DNA from: Opisthorchis felineus
Taxonomy: Eukaryota; Platyhelminthes; Trematoda; Opisthorchiida; Opisthorchiidae
NCBI GenBank assembly: GCA_004794785.1
Contig: SJOL01009969.1
Location: 1-64,000, forward strand
Direction: 5' to 3'
Length of the DNA: 64,000 bases
Each line of letters starts with the position of its first letter. Position 1 is the first letter of the stretch. Under the pieces are notes generated by a model, which saw nothing but the letters and a program-made list of their open reading frames with translations, was not told where the DNA came from and did not search any database. A program made the translations under genes and the position numbers. This document shows, piece after piece, positions 9,922-19,739 of the stretch.

Positions 9922-10176
9922 TCAGTCGGTTCGCACTGCTACTGATTTTTTCGCAACATTTTGGGTTTTCTCAACTTTCAGACAGCGATGCGTCGTAGTA
10001 TCATTGAGCGGAGCTTTTGTATCGTCTACATAGTCCGATTTGTCCATGCAGGCAGTCACGCGTCCCTCATTCGCGAGTAGCAAGACGATCGTTAAATTGT
10101 TCTTCAAATGTTTCGACGCATGCTTTTCGCAATTTGAGAGTACTTGTAGAGTTCCACCTTGTTTGATAGCGGGCAC
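9922..10176 (-). pseudogene. Penelope-like element reverse transcriptase fragment
   Basis: The translation includes LANEGRVTACMDKSDYVDDT and then LNDTTTHRCLKVEKTQ. This resembles the conserved N-terminal RT region of flatworm Penelope-like elements, where a 'G-R-V-T-V-x-M-D-K-x-D-Y' block is followed by 'L-x-D-x-x-T-Y'. Only about 85 codons are present and no RT catalytic core is seen. Orientation is opposite to the Penelope-like 3' end at 10820-10907, so they may come from different insertions or a rearranged one. Confidence 0.5.
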
Positions 10177-10819
10177 AGAAGTTTGACGGATTATCGCTGA
10201 GCATTCTCTCTGGGATACGTCAAGAGCCGGTCATGGACACCCAGTACCAAATAATGGAGCATTAGACGGGCGCATTGAAATTAACCCGTCCGTCAAACTC
10301 CGAGGAAAAGCAAAGCGCAGAACCACAAACAACTGAGCCGAACAAGGTTTCAAAGAAGAAACCAATAGACCGGAAGCGGAAAGCCATTAAAGTGAAACGA
10401 TAGAATAATTGGAGCGAAACATCCAGCTCTCGTCACCAAATCCGACTAACAAATTAACCAAAAATAACGGATGCTCCGCTGGGGGTAGACCCACAAATCA
10501 GCCAGCCAAACGCATGAATTAAAAACGCAAGTCGGTTATGGAGCAATCGGGATAAGGACGGCAATCTACTAAACATGGAAGGTGCACAATTGGCCAGTCA
10601 AACGAAAGGTAGGGAGACCACGACGCAGTACGGGTCGCGAATGGACCAAGCAAGAGACAGTGTGACAGTCGAACGCAAGATACACGGACCACAACGCAAC
10701 ACAGATTACGATAGGAACAATCAGAATATAAGTGTGATGGTTAGCAATAGCCGATCAGGTTGCCGCTCAAAGCTGCTCTTTGCAAACTATATGAACGCAA
10801 GCACGAAGAGTGGACTACT

Positions 10820-10907
10820 CACCCAGCAGCGCAGTAGAAATGTCTCCTGGAATGATGACGAAACGTTTGCAAATCAGCTGTCAATCTTAGCGAGCAGACC
10901 AACTGTC
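10820..10907 (+). repeat. 3' end of a Penelope-like element
   Basis: The segment around gatgacgaaacgtttgcaaa, with about 45 bp after it, aligns with the 3' end of the complete Penelope-like insertion at 22284-23023 (shared core gatgaaacgtttgcaa, then a gcgaacaagccaac-like end). It is more diverged than that copy. No GIY-YIG coding sequence is recognisable just upstream (10200-10820), so this is an old remnant. Confidence 0.55.
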
Positions 10908-10913
10908 ACCTGA

Positions 10914-12761
10914 CTAATCGTGACTCCAATCAAATTTGCACCTCAATGACATTCGTTCTTTTTTACTTATCCACTCTTAATGGTGATTGTCTGATGCGAA
11001 CGTGTGCTGGAAGCCTTCAACTGGACTTTCAGGAGCTCCATCCACATTGCACAAGACTATGTTCTCATGGATATTTCGACCTTTTTCTTATCGTTATGTT
11101 CAATACTATCTATAAATATCATGTTGTGTGACCTTTACTTCCAAACCAATTAGACTAGATATAATTTTTATAGGTTATTATCTGTATGATACACGAGATA
11201 ATTTTGAACGTTTTTAAAATAGTTTTCGGATTTGAAGACGAGGAGTTTTTCTTCTACTTATCACTGTGTAATATGAGCAGAATGGTTCTTCGCGCGGAAA
11301 CTATAATATGTTTAATTATGATTTTTTTACGTTTAGTGGCTCTGCTAATTTGTCAGACTATGCTATGTAGATGACCACCTCTTCTCGATTTGCGCCCAAA
11401 AGAATTTTCACCCACCATATGCTGAAAGTAAACTGTTTGTTAATCGTTTACGCCTTAGAGCTTGGGAAATATGACGAGTTTTGTGCAGTATTTGTGTTCT
11501 ATAAATGGTCATTCTGCACTGAAAGCCCAAGCTGTTTGAACCCGAAAACTATCGGCCAGAAGTGTCCAACTAATCCATCAGCCACACGCTCCTGATCAGC
11601 AGTGTAAGTAACTCCTGGCTGGACATGATTTAGAGCCATTCATCCTTCAATCACGGAATTCGCATCACGTGTTCAAGTACTGAATGCCTTTTTGGGTTTC
11701 TGTTTGACGGTAACCTTCATCCTGCGTAAAACCAGCACTGGCTTCCCATCGATATTTCTAAGTGAAATAGGAAAGTTATCGAGACATCCATGAACTGCCA
11801 GTGGTCATTGGGGAATGTGATATAATTTGTGAAGTTTTCTGTAACGTTTTGTTTCATTGTTTCAATCAAAATCTTATATGTAAAGGCTCATCGGAAACAG
11901 GTATGCCATTCAATTCTGGGAAGGTTACTTCTCTTTCGTCTACGTCATACTTATCCGTCAGCAAGTTTAGGCTCCCTCATACATTGAGGCTTTTGAAACA
12001 TGTCCTAATGGGAGTAAGAACTATTCTTCGAACGTTCTAAATTTCTGCACCAGACTCTGTTTGGTGTCTGGGGTTTGCACCCAAATCGAACGTTTTACTC
12101 AGAAAATAACTTGCAGATCCATGCACTTGGTACACTCCGGAGGGTTGCAATTTGACAGACATTTGATAGCAGGGGACTCTGTGAAGAAAAAAGGCCATAA
12201 AATCGGTGGACTTTAGACGACTTACAAAGTTCAACAATACTTGTCGGTTGTAACCAATGTTTTTTTTTACCAAACATGTTCTATTACAAGACTGCCGAAA
12301 TTTTTCATTCGGGTGTCTAATTGTGAAATAAGGCTCCAAGTCTTCCCAATGCCACTTCGCACTCAGTGACTTGGAGACATGTTTTGACGGGCATCACAGT
12401 ATGTTTGTAAGACCTTGAACGGGTGCGGGGAGAAGTGGCTATGTTCGCTCGACGAAAGAAGTCTGGATTTTGACTTAATACGAAACCATTTTCTCCATAC
12501 AGTGACTCTTTTTTATAAGCGCGATGATGTTGCAAGCTATTCCTGTTTGTGCACATTAGATAGGATAAGTGATGTGCAGCACGCAGGAAACTCGTAAACC
12601 AAAGGAAAAAAATTCGAAAAAAATATTCGAACGCCGTGTCACCTCCCAGGTTTTCTCTTCTGCTTGCTTCAGTACGTAGCATCAAAATTTGTCGAGCAGT
12701 TTCGTTCTGCATGCAAGCCCCTAGATGCTTTAGTTTTGCATCATTTGTACTTTGTTTGCAG
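10914..12761. other. No recognisable gene
   Basis: AT-rich sequence with only short open frames in all six frames. I could not match any to a family. It is the upstream side of gene relic A, so a promoter or first exon could lie here, but nothing in the sequence marks one. Confidence 0.4.
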
Positions 12762-12839
12762 TATAGATTTCGTCACGAAGATGAAGTCTATCCAGTTTGG
12801 GGTAGATTGGCTTCAATAATAGAACAGCGTTTCCACTGA
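12762..12839 (+). pseudogene. Gene A, N-terminal lobe exon (first active-site side), stops early
   Basis: After a good acceptor (tttgtttgcag, ending 12761) the frame reads YRFRHEDEVYPVWGRLASII, then EQRFH and TGA (12837-12839). 'VYPVWGRLASIIEQRF' can be aligned with '[15 protein letters not shown]' of cathepsin D, which lies just before the first catalytic Asp-Thr-Gly. The stop falls just where that motif should begin. The match is short, and the call depends on position within the gene. Alternative: chance. Confidence 0.35.
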
Positions 12840-13415
12840 GAATTCCTAATTCTCGTTGCACTGCTAATATGACATTGTTAGCTTACAAGTAAGGCTAATT
12901 TACAGGTTGATTAAATCTTTCTTTTTAGTAGTCGTCGCTTGAGGAGCCGGGCAAAAATGGCTGTGTGATGCGGGCTCTGTGACTGAAAGATGAACAGAGC
13001 TTTACCCTGTCTAAATGTATTGAGCACACCACATACCAGCCGATCTTGTCGGAACTGATTCGACTACTAGGTGGAATGTTTCTAGTTGTACTCTTTGGAG
13101 ATTCGTGAGCTGCACACTGCTGCCGAATGAAGCAGATGCATAGTTAATTTCGGCTTTTCAGCGTAGATTAGCTCTACTCACAAGACAAATCTCATCGCAT
13201 GACCAACGAATTTACATGTTGGTTAAGCAAGTCCAGGATAATTACAGTTCAGCGGCCTAAAATCGAATGACCGAAACTGACCTTTGCATTACAGAACCTA
13301 GTTAAAGTAATACTCAGGTATAAGGGAAAAAATCTGTAGAGTGTAATTTAACCGCGCAAGGCGGGCTTTAATTAGGAAACTTGAGCAACTACTTATGGGT
13401 GTTGTTTTGTTGCAG

Positions 13416-13551
13416 GATATATGAACTCTGAAAAAAACTGGTATGGCTGCGCACAAATGATCCACTATCGAAATGGTTCAAACCGGACCAACAGTTATAT
13501 TAACCACAGCCATATCACCTGTTTCAATTTTGATAACTCTATGAACACAAA
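13416..13551 (+). pseudogene. Gene A, N-lobe flap-region exon
   Basis: A clean acceptor (gttttgttgcag) precedes an open frame with WYGCAQMIHYRNGSNRTNSY, then INHSHITCFNFDNSMNTK. It lines up with the cathepsin D stretch from 'C...HxKY.S..SSTY' through the flap 'F.I.YGSGSLSG', but the flap Tyr-Gly is Phe-Asp. Two N-x-[ST] sites (NGSN, NRTN overlap; NHS) would be glycosylated in a secreted protein. A donor may lie at 13552 (aaa|gtacaa); the frame stays open to a TGA at 13577. Confidence 0.45.
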
Positions 13552-13725
13552 GTACAATCAATATCCGGAATCTACTTGATACGCGCCATACAACGTTTTG
13601 CTGTATCCGATTTGATGGTTCATAAAACACTACTGAGGTTCATATTGTTAAAAGTCGTGAGATTCCATATCTGATCCAAAACGTCAGTTGAACATAGCAG
13701 ATGTGCCTCTAGGATAAAGAATCAG

Positions 13726-13895
13726 CACCTCAAGCTAACATTTGGAAATTTCAATCAGGCTGACTATTGTTTGTGTTTGGACATGTTTCACGGGCACACG
13801 TGAGCCACTGAGTTAACCAAGAAAAAACAGAGACCTTCTGAACTCACGGAGATTTTAGAGCAGCGGCGTATTATTATTGTTCGGGGTATTACCTT
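13726..13895 (+). pseudogene. Gene A, 'FGE..FDG..FDN' exon with internal TGA
   Basis: The frame gives LTFGNFNQADYCLCLDMFHG, a TGA at 13801-13803, then TELTKKKQRPSELTEILEQR and IIIVRGITL. This is collinear and nearly gap-free with cathepsin D 'TFGEA...FDGILGLAYP...VFDNL...IFSFYL'. Phe-Asp-Gly is Phe-His-Gly here. The donor is a plain GT at 13896, leaving phase 2, which matches the one-base start of the next exon so that the joined codons read L-N-E-D, like 'YLNRD' of cathepsin D. The TGA inactivates this copy unless it is a sequence error. Confidence 0.5.
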
Positions 13896-14060
13896 GTCAG
13901 CGAGATCCAGGGTATAATTTCTAATATAGTTTGATATCAATGTATAGAAGGCGACAAAGTGCTCAATTGCCGCACGTGTGTAATTCATGATAAAAAAAAG
14001 TCGATTTCATGATTTGCAGCTTACAGTCTTTAAAAAACGCAACTATTGATTTCTACGCAG

Positions 14061-14186
14061 AAATGAAGATGGAGTGTACGAAAACGGAATTTTCTCCCTT
14101 GGTGAAATTCATGATTACCGATTTGTTGAGCCACTTGTATACCTTCCCCCGGTGCTCCCGTATTCATGGGTAGTTCAAGCTACCAA
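14061..14186 (+). CDS. Gene A, exon from 'LNxD' to the YW block (126 nt)
   Basis: Flanked by acceptor ttgatttctacgcag and donor gtgagttt. It encodes NEDGVYENGIFSLGEIHDYR, then FVEPLVYLPPVLPYSWVVQA. This matches cathepsin D '..[37 protein letters not shown]': hydrophobic 'G-I-F-S-L-G' for 'G-E-L-x-L-G-G', Tyr for the YY block, and Ser-Trp-Val for Tyr-Trp-Gln. It ends in phase 2; the next exon at 16856 supplies one base, giving Lys then ISLGQ, so the join is exact. The frame is fully open. Confidence 0.65.
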
Positions 14187-16855
14187 GTGAGTTTAACGCT
14201 GCAGTATTTTGCGAACTTCCGAAGTCTACATAGACAAGTCACAAGCACATATGTTATGACAAAGTTTGTTGGACAAACACAGTGCTGCGCGTCTTTTGCT
14301 ACTGCTTAATCTAATCTAATTCTATGCAGGCTGGTTTGTTGTGTGCCGCCAGTGTTTATCAGGCTACTGTAATTTATTATGTAACCGGACCGGTATTCAA
14401 CGATTAAAAGCGTTGAACGCTGGTGACGAACTGAATTATAAGAGCTGTGATTTAAAGTTGATTGCAATATTTTGTACTCTACGCCAATGCCCCAATTGTG
14501 TGCGTACTAGAACGGAAGCCAGCTGGAATGAAACCGCAATCTGTGTGTCAAGTATGCATCTGGCCGGCAATGAAGACCGCTTGGCCTTCTCCCAAAAGCA
14601 GTTTTCCCAAATCCTCAATTAACTGATCAAACGGCCAACAGTAACAATATGCGAAACAGTAGAGGACTAGTTTGCGGTGCAGAAAAATTAAAAATTTGAA
14701 ATCTGACTGCAGTATCTGCCAATTACCCATCGCTTGTCACCAAGTCAACTAATAATCAAATCACTTCGAGGCAAAAATAAACAAAATACGAACCTGCTAC
14801 GCTTTCACGAACCCAACAGCAGCGCCGACGGAAACGATCTGAACTCTCAGGCATTAAGGGATAAAACTTCACAACTACAAAGTGCGCAATTTTACAGGGA
14901 ACCGGGGGAGATACGTAGTAAAGAAGCGCAAAAATCTAAACCGCAGAGATGATCCTGTCTGATTTGAACAAGCGTGTAGTAAATAACTCTACAGAGCAAA
15001 TGGAATACAAAACCATCTACAAAAGATGCATTTAATCAGTCATTCGGACTCAGTGGGATTGCCAAGCAAAATAAGGAATACCACACCAAGCGGAATTATC
15101 CACTCGGATAAGCTACTTCTAGCGACAGCAATTTAGATGGTGTCAATCAAACTTATGAACAGTATATACTCGCAATAGAAAATTCATCAATTTTAGGGAT
15201 GAGAGACTATATTGCGGAACCACTTGAAGACGGACCAGTAAGAAAACTACGAAAGCAAAAGCAGATATGGGAATATTGCCAACTCACGCTGGACCAACCA
15301 ATCACCAGGTACATAATAACACAATGATGGCATACGTGAACTAGCAAAATACCGTACTATCCCCGAATTGAAGAATGTTCCCGCAGTCGCAATTCTATCC
15401 CCTTATCTGGCGCATTGAGGCGCGTTTTGGAATCCAAATCTTCTGCAAAGCAATAACGCTTGTGGTTGTCTGCAATTCATACGCATACACTCGAATTGGC
15501 AGACAGGTTTTGTAACTGTTCTGACAGACTGACTTAACTGATTAGCATCTGTTGATGTGTGCCAGTCTCCAAATAAGTTATTATCAACGTTCTTATACCT
15601 TCTGTAACCGTATTGGTTATTGGTGTCTGATGATTTCATGAGGTGTGTTGCGGCAATCTAGCAGCCAGCGGCCCGAAGTGTACAAAGAAATGAATGGTAT
15701 AAATAATATGATAGACACAGCATTCTGGACCATAGATAACCGTGTTGTCACTTCGAAATTGTTTGGCTTAAGTAAACGGTGCAGCACTACATGGCGGTAT
15801 CCCTCTTACTTTAAGAGTCGAAGGTGAAAATCTGTGTGGCGTTGGCCAGCAATGTCATATTTAGTGCTCTGTATTTTTTGTAAACATATTTCTTTATATG
15901 CAGAGACCTATTGCTGAACTGCGTTTGTTTCAAGTACAGTTGTTCGTAATTTATTTCAGCTAATGACAAACGACGCAATAACCAACCAATATTTTGGACT
16001 GCGTTAGTCAGACCTCTGTCCGTTAAACAACCTGGTATAAGAGGCCGTTTTTACGTTCCACGTAAACTCTCCAGTATATTGCAATTAGTTATGTCGATTT
16101 GGCACACCGTCTGCTAAAGTGCCAACAATAAAAAATGTCGTCAAAATGATTTTGGTATCTTGGTTTTACGGGGTTGTTACTTGAAGCAGGCATATTCCCT
16201 TGCAGTCTGGATTTGATACTTTTTGGTTTGTTGGGCTAAGTTATTCTGGAACATTCTGTTACTTTTTCTAACTAGACAACTCGGTAATTGTGGTCGACAG
16301 CTGCAAAAAACCGCAGAAGTTGGCGTACGGTTATGAGCGTCGATTTTGGATTTATTCCTGACGCTGGTAGCTTGCGTAGTCCAAGAAGATTGAGAACGAC
16401 TTCGATGCGGTTGCTTCGCCCACATCCATTGCTAGGCCATCTGCGTCCCAGAAGCATTAGTCGGGTCTCGTGGAAACATCTGGTTAGCAATGCTGAGGCA
16501 AGACAGATAGCTTTTAGAAAGAATCAACTCTACCACAATGGACAGTTTACTCTTGCTTCATAGTTTACGCCAGTTGGGACTTGTACACCGCATGCCAGCG
16601 TACCATGACGCAGCTGTGTAGCTGTGTGCGATGACATATGGACATATCACTTCCTCTCTCGGATGACCTACAGAAGCTGGCGAGATTAGATTGTAGGCGA
16701 GGAATTATAATACCTTTGTGACGTTACATGAAAAATGCTGTCTCTATTTCGGACTGATTAAAACTCCACTGATTTTGATTCTACTTGGTTTGTTGCTACT
16801 CATTGTGAGGTGTATTATTCCATTGGAATTCAATGACTTGGCATACTTGTTGCAG
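14187..16855 (+). other. Gene A intron of 2.7 kb
   Basis: GT...AG intron (gtgagttt ... cttgttgcag) between the exons at 14061 and 16856. Its 3' part (from about 16725) is related to the introns before the 247-nt exons of copies B and C, which shows that the copies arose by genomic duplication. It holds the tail of an RTE-like LINE at 16300-16700. Between 14190 and 16290 I see only short frames, including a Cys-rich one at 14341-14622 that I do not recognise. Confidence 0.6.
16300..16700 (+). mobile_element. 3' part of RTE-like LINE inside gene A intron
   Basis: The + strand encodes, with frame shifts, VSWKHLVSNAEARQIAF near 16460-16515 and SLRQLGLVHRMPAY near 16560-16605. These correspond to the 'I.WEHRVSNAEVR...L.RLRWLGHVLRMP.HR' tail found after the reverse transcriptase of many flatworm RTE-like LINEs. 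The rest of the element is absent. The matching intron stretches of copies B and C lack this block, so the insertion appears to be younger than the duplication that made the copies. Confidence 0.65.
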
Positions 16856-17102
16856 AATTTCACTGGGACAGAACGTGATTTGTCATCAACATTGCTACAT
16901 TCAATTCAACACCGCAGTTCCTTACTTCTATGGGCCTAAAGAGGAAACCGATCTAATTTATGCTTTGCTACCAGTAGACGAACAACAAAAGAGCGAGGGA
17001 GTATATTTACTTCACTGCGAAAATGTCATTCGTTATCCCCTATTGCATGTTCAATTTGACACGTTCCGTGTTGACTGGAGAATGGATGACCTTTGGGAAC
17101 AG
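16856..17102 (+). CDS. Gene A, C-lobe active-site exon (247 nt), Asp-Thr-Gly changed to Asn-Thr-Ala
   Basis: After the acceptor cttgttgcag it encodes ISLGQNVICHQHCYIQFNTA, VPYFYGP and, further on, YLLHCENVIRYPLLHVQFDT up to DLWEQ, before donor gtgggtac. It aligns end to end with cathepsin D '..V..C..GC.AIVDTGTSLL.GP...Y...C..V..LP...F...G..Y.LSP.DY'. The catalytic Asp of the C-lobe is Asn, and Gly is Ala. The Cys pair before the motif and the single Cys of the 'C..V' segment are kept, so the fold is probably retained. Copies B (26057) and C (62251) have exons of exactly the same length and phase. Confidence 0.8.
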
Positions 17103-17729
17103 GTGGGTACATTTTCTGCATATGCTCAAAATCACCCAAGTTAGTTATTACAGCTATTCAGATTGCAAAGCAAGATTCATTTGCTGAAGTAATAAAAGAC
17201 ATGGTTTTTTCTGTTCGGCGTTTTACAAAAGTAAATCAACATCAGTCTGCTGAGGCTGGGCTGAAATGTAACAAAACAAAATTCCAAACCACGAAATTCC
17301 ACAGCGCAATAAGCCGAACTAAAAACGTTTGCAGAATAGCTCAGCATTTGCAGGCGAATTGAGTGGATCTCAGCTGGAAAACTTTCTTGTTGCGACTCTT
17401 CAATTGAATGTGCCGTGTGTTTCCTTGAAACCACTTTTAATTGCGTTTGACTAAAGCTGCGTTTTAGCAACGCTTAGTGATGCTCCATTTAACATGAACA
17501 ATGTGGAGTTCGCCAAAATTAAACGATGGCTAGCAGGTTGAGTAACTGGAAGATTAATTGTGTTGCGCTAGCAGGACTCAAAGATTTTTAGATCTGAGCA
17601 TCATGCAAGGCAAACCCACGGGTGTTCAGTTAAAAATACTCTTTCGTCCACGCGTTCTGTTGCCCTGGTTACTGCATACCCTCTACTGTCATCGACAACT
17701 TCTTCATGAAATTTTCCTTTTTTAAAAAG
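17103..17729 (+). other. Gene A last intron (0.63 kb), shortened
   Basis: Starts gtgggtac. Stretches at 17200-17275 and 17335-17420 are clearly related to the start of copy B's equivalent intron (26400-26480 and 26590-26690). The sequence just before the last exon resembles that of B as well. B and C have about 3 kb here, so A has lost the middle, including the block shared by B (27190) and C (60420). Confidence 0.55.
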
Positions 17730-17880
17730 GGACAGATCACGAACCATTTGCAAATCTGGATTGCGCACATCAACTGGCCTGCCCGGATGGGTATTTGGAC
17801 ACAAGCTGATGTACAAGTTATTCACAGTTTTCGATATGAAAGGTGCACGAATGGGACTCGCCAAGTCGAGCCGTCCATAA
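17730..17880 (+). pseudogene. Gene A, C-terminal exon, frameshifted start
   Basis: Encodes RTICKSGLRTSTGLPGWVFG, then HKLMYKLFTVFDMKGARMGL, AKSSRP and a TAA stop at 17878-17880. This matches cathepsin D '.LCLSGF......[25 protein letters not shown]..', including the Cys and the TVFD core; Leu-Gly-Asp becomes Phe-Gly-His. Copies B and C begin this exon in phase 0. Here the sequence between the acceptor (aaaaag, ending 17729) and the conserved ATTTGC is 5 nt shorter than in C, which throws the frame out against the phase-0 end of the exon before it. Confidence 0.7.
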
Positions 17881-17972
17881 ACCGATTCCGGTTATTGGAG
17901 AATACACTCTTGTGGTGATTGTGTCGCGCATGAGTTTTGCATGCTGCTATGACGCTGTTTTTTCGTACACAA

Positions 17973-17990
17973 AATAAACCATGGTTTATT
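17973..17990 (+). promoter_or_regulatory. Perfect 18-bp palindrome with poly(A) signal, gene A 3' flank
   Basis: AATAAACCATGGTTTATT, 93 bp after the stop codon, is its own reverse complement and holds an AATAAA hexamer on both strands. Related sequence occurs at the same place after copy B (29480-29497, three mismatches to A) and copy C (58384-58401, one mismatch to A). A piece of it is also at about 19290. A role in 3' end formation is likely from the hexamer, although in B the hexamer is changed to AATACA. Confidence 0.5.
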
Positions 17991-18299
17991 GTGACACGCC
18001 GAGTTTTCCCTCGGAGAACCTGCATAAAACTAGGGACCCAGTGCTAAAAAGGACTGTAAAAGAACATTAAAATTCGGTTCCGTTTGAAAGGATAACACGC
18101 CCGGATTTGATTTTGAACCAAAGTAATTTTGGCAAAGATTGTCAAGTTATTTGAAAACCCACCATTTTTCGATTAGACCGTCAATTTCACCGCCGTCCAT
18201 TGAGGTTTTACATATTATTGCAGTCCTTTAAGCATCAATCTAGCGAAGCTGACACTGCCAGGTATTTTTGAAAGTGATCCACTTAGATCATTTAGGCCG

Positions 18300-18640
18300 C
18301 TAGTCTTCTTGAAATGCCGTGTGATAACCGAACTTGATGGAACGTCAGGAAACATTGCGGTGGATATTCCGTGGTATAGTTTCTCAAAACATGCTGATCA
18401 AAAACACAAGCTTCCACGTGCGTCATATTATTGAATAGTATCTGCAAGGTTGATATTCCCCAAACGAACTTCGAGTATCCTAGATTGATTTCGACAAACA
18501 CTCATTTGCATATCAATCTGGTTGTCACGAGAGACTCAGCTGAACCTCCTGTTTATGGTATTTTTCAACTGCACATAGGCCACCTCATGTTTCAGTGAAA
18601 ACCAAATTGATAAGCAAATGAGTGTATTTGTAGAAGTCAG
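18300..18640. repeat. Fragments of the same family in inverted arrangement (D0/D2)
   Basis: On + at 18490-18590 the frame reads HLHINLVVTRDSAEPPVYGI, then FQL, resembling the cathepsin D 'IFSFYLNRD...GGEL' zone and gene A 'VYENGIFSL'. A 34-36 bp inverted copy of its start lies at 18595-18630, so 18495-18528 and 18595-18630 can form a hairpin with a 66-base loop. No intron separates the two zones here, unlike gene A. No C-lobe exon follows in this orientation before 26 kb. Probably pieces of a scrambled copy. Confidence 0.35.
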
Positions 18641-18786
18641 ACCGATTCGGGTTTATGCAGAACACAAACTTAATGGAAACTCTGGCACTGCACCTACTTG
18701 ATGAGCCCAAAGAAAGGCTAGACCGATCGCAAACTGTCGAAGAGTCTCCCGCAACCTTAGTGGTAGTATCTTTCATGGAAATATAC

Positions 18787-18976
18787 TGCGATATCTTGAG
18801 ATTCGTGCCCCGTGCAACATGAAGCGGCCTTTGTGCAGCACTTTCGTATGAAGAATATCATAAACGAGAGGTGCTGTTGAGTACCGCGTGAAAACCAAAT
18901 TGCTATGCAAATGATTGTATTTTTCAAGGGCTGCCGAATTGTCTTCAGCAATTTTGTGAATAGTATCCCATGTTGA
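18787..18976 (-). pseudogene. Candidate family exon D1 (FDN...FSFYL...GGEL zone)
   Basis: The - strand frame reads STWDTIHKIAEDNSAALEKY, NHLHSNLVFTRYSTAPLVYD and ILHTKVLHKGRFMLHGARIS. It can be laid on cathepsin D 'VLPVFDNLM...IFSFYLSRDP...GGELMLGG...YYKGSLSY'. The first half is related at DNA level to 18595-18770 (-), and the NLVFTR zone to 18495 (+). A GTATAT donor follows at 18786. No C-lobe exon lies downstream on this strand. The alignment is weak on its own and is supported mainly by its likeness to the neighbouring fragments. Confidence 0.35.
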
Positions 18977-19739
18977 CTTTTCACGGTCAAACAATCATCG
19001 CGACCATCTCTATGTGTAACGAGGGGCAAATCAATTAAGGCGATATTTGGATTATATATCCTATAATGCAACAAAAGCCAAGCAAAGGACAGTGCAATCA
19101 CTGAGCAAACAGGGGACACTCTAAAGGTATCTCCCGATCTGCTGGAAGTAACAATAGGAAATAGATGCTGCACCATACCAAGTACTTCTTGGATAAATGG
19201 TCTCACTTTCAAACCAGTTCGCTTTTGAAAGGTGGATTGATTAAATTCAGCTAAATCCGTATTTTGTAGTGTAAAAGGACTGTTAGAGTGTTTCGAGCCG
19301 TGGTTTATCGTGGCATCTCAAGTGTTCTCTGGTAGATGCTGCAGAAATCTGGGGCCGCCTAAGCTAAAACCGAATGCAAACGCTACTACTATCCGGTTTG
19401 TTTTGAAAAGATCTAACTTGAAATGAAGGTGATTTAAGTTAATTATTTTCGAAGTATTTCTCAAGCCAGCGGTCTCAAAAGGGGTCAATTTGCTGAAGTC
19501 GTCCTCTTCATCTTTGTCCGTGAGCGGGCTACTTGGAACTCTTTAGCCGGTAGCCTCCTTGAACGAAGTTTGATAAGGAAACTTGTTAGAACGCTAGAGG
19601 ATACTGCGGTGATCGAATACAACAGCTTCCATCCATCCCATGTTTTCAGCAGCTTTTCGTAAAAAATAGGCATTCCGATAATAAGCAACAAAAACATGAC
19701 GGGTGATTTGACGCATGTTGGCTTTCTCGCAGAAGTCAA

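Larger units (their letters stand above)
12762..17880 (+). pseudogene. Gene A: pepsin/cathepsin D-like family A1 homologue, catalytically dead relic
   Basis: Six + strand exon candidates follow the order of cathepsin D: N-lobe start (12762), N-lobe flap region (13416), the 'TFG...FDG...FDN' exon (13726), 'LNxD...GG' to 'YW' (14061), C-lobe active-site exon (16856) and C-terminal exon (17730). Intron phases agree for the last N-lobe exon, 14061 and 16856. The product would have been a secreted or lysosomal bilobed protein; the C-lobe Asp-Thr-Gly is Asn-Thr-Ala. TGA stops at 12837 and 13801 and a frameshift at the last exon indicate a pseudogene. An RTE-like LINE sits in the intron before the 247-nt exon. 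The family identification is strong for 14061-17880 and moderate upstream. Confidence 0.72.
17960..19660. repeat. Tandem duplication of the gene A 3' flank
   Basis: Sequence just after the palindrome (17978-18110) resembles 19295-19430 (ccgtggtttatcgtggcatc and what follows), and 18310-18380 resembles 19545-19610 (ttcttgaa...gaacg...actgcggtg). The spacing of the two copies is about 1.25-1.32 kb. This suggests that a second, mostly eroded gene end sits at about 19.3 kb, and that the fragments between (18.49-18.98 kb) lie in a duplicated unit. Confidence 0.4.

Noticed and set aside
12037..12712. - strand frames of 100 and 131 codons as exons of a host gene
   Set aside because: No splice-site support, no recognised domain, and the frames overlap without continuity.
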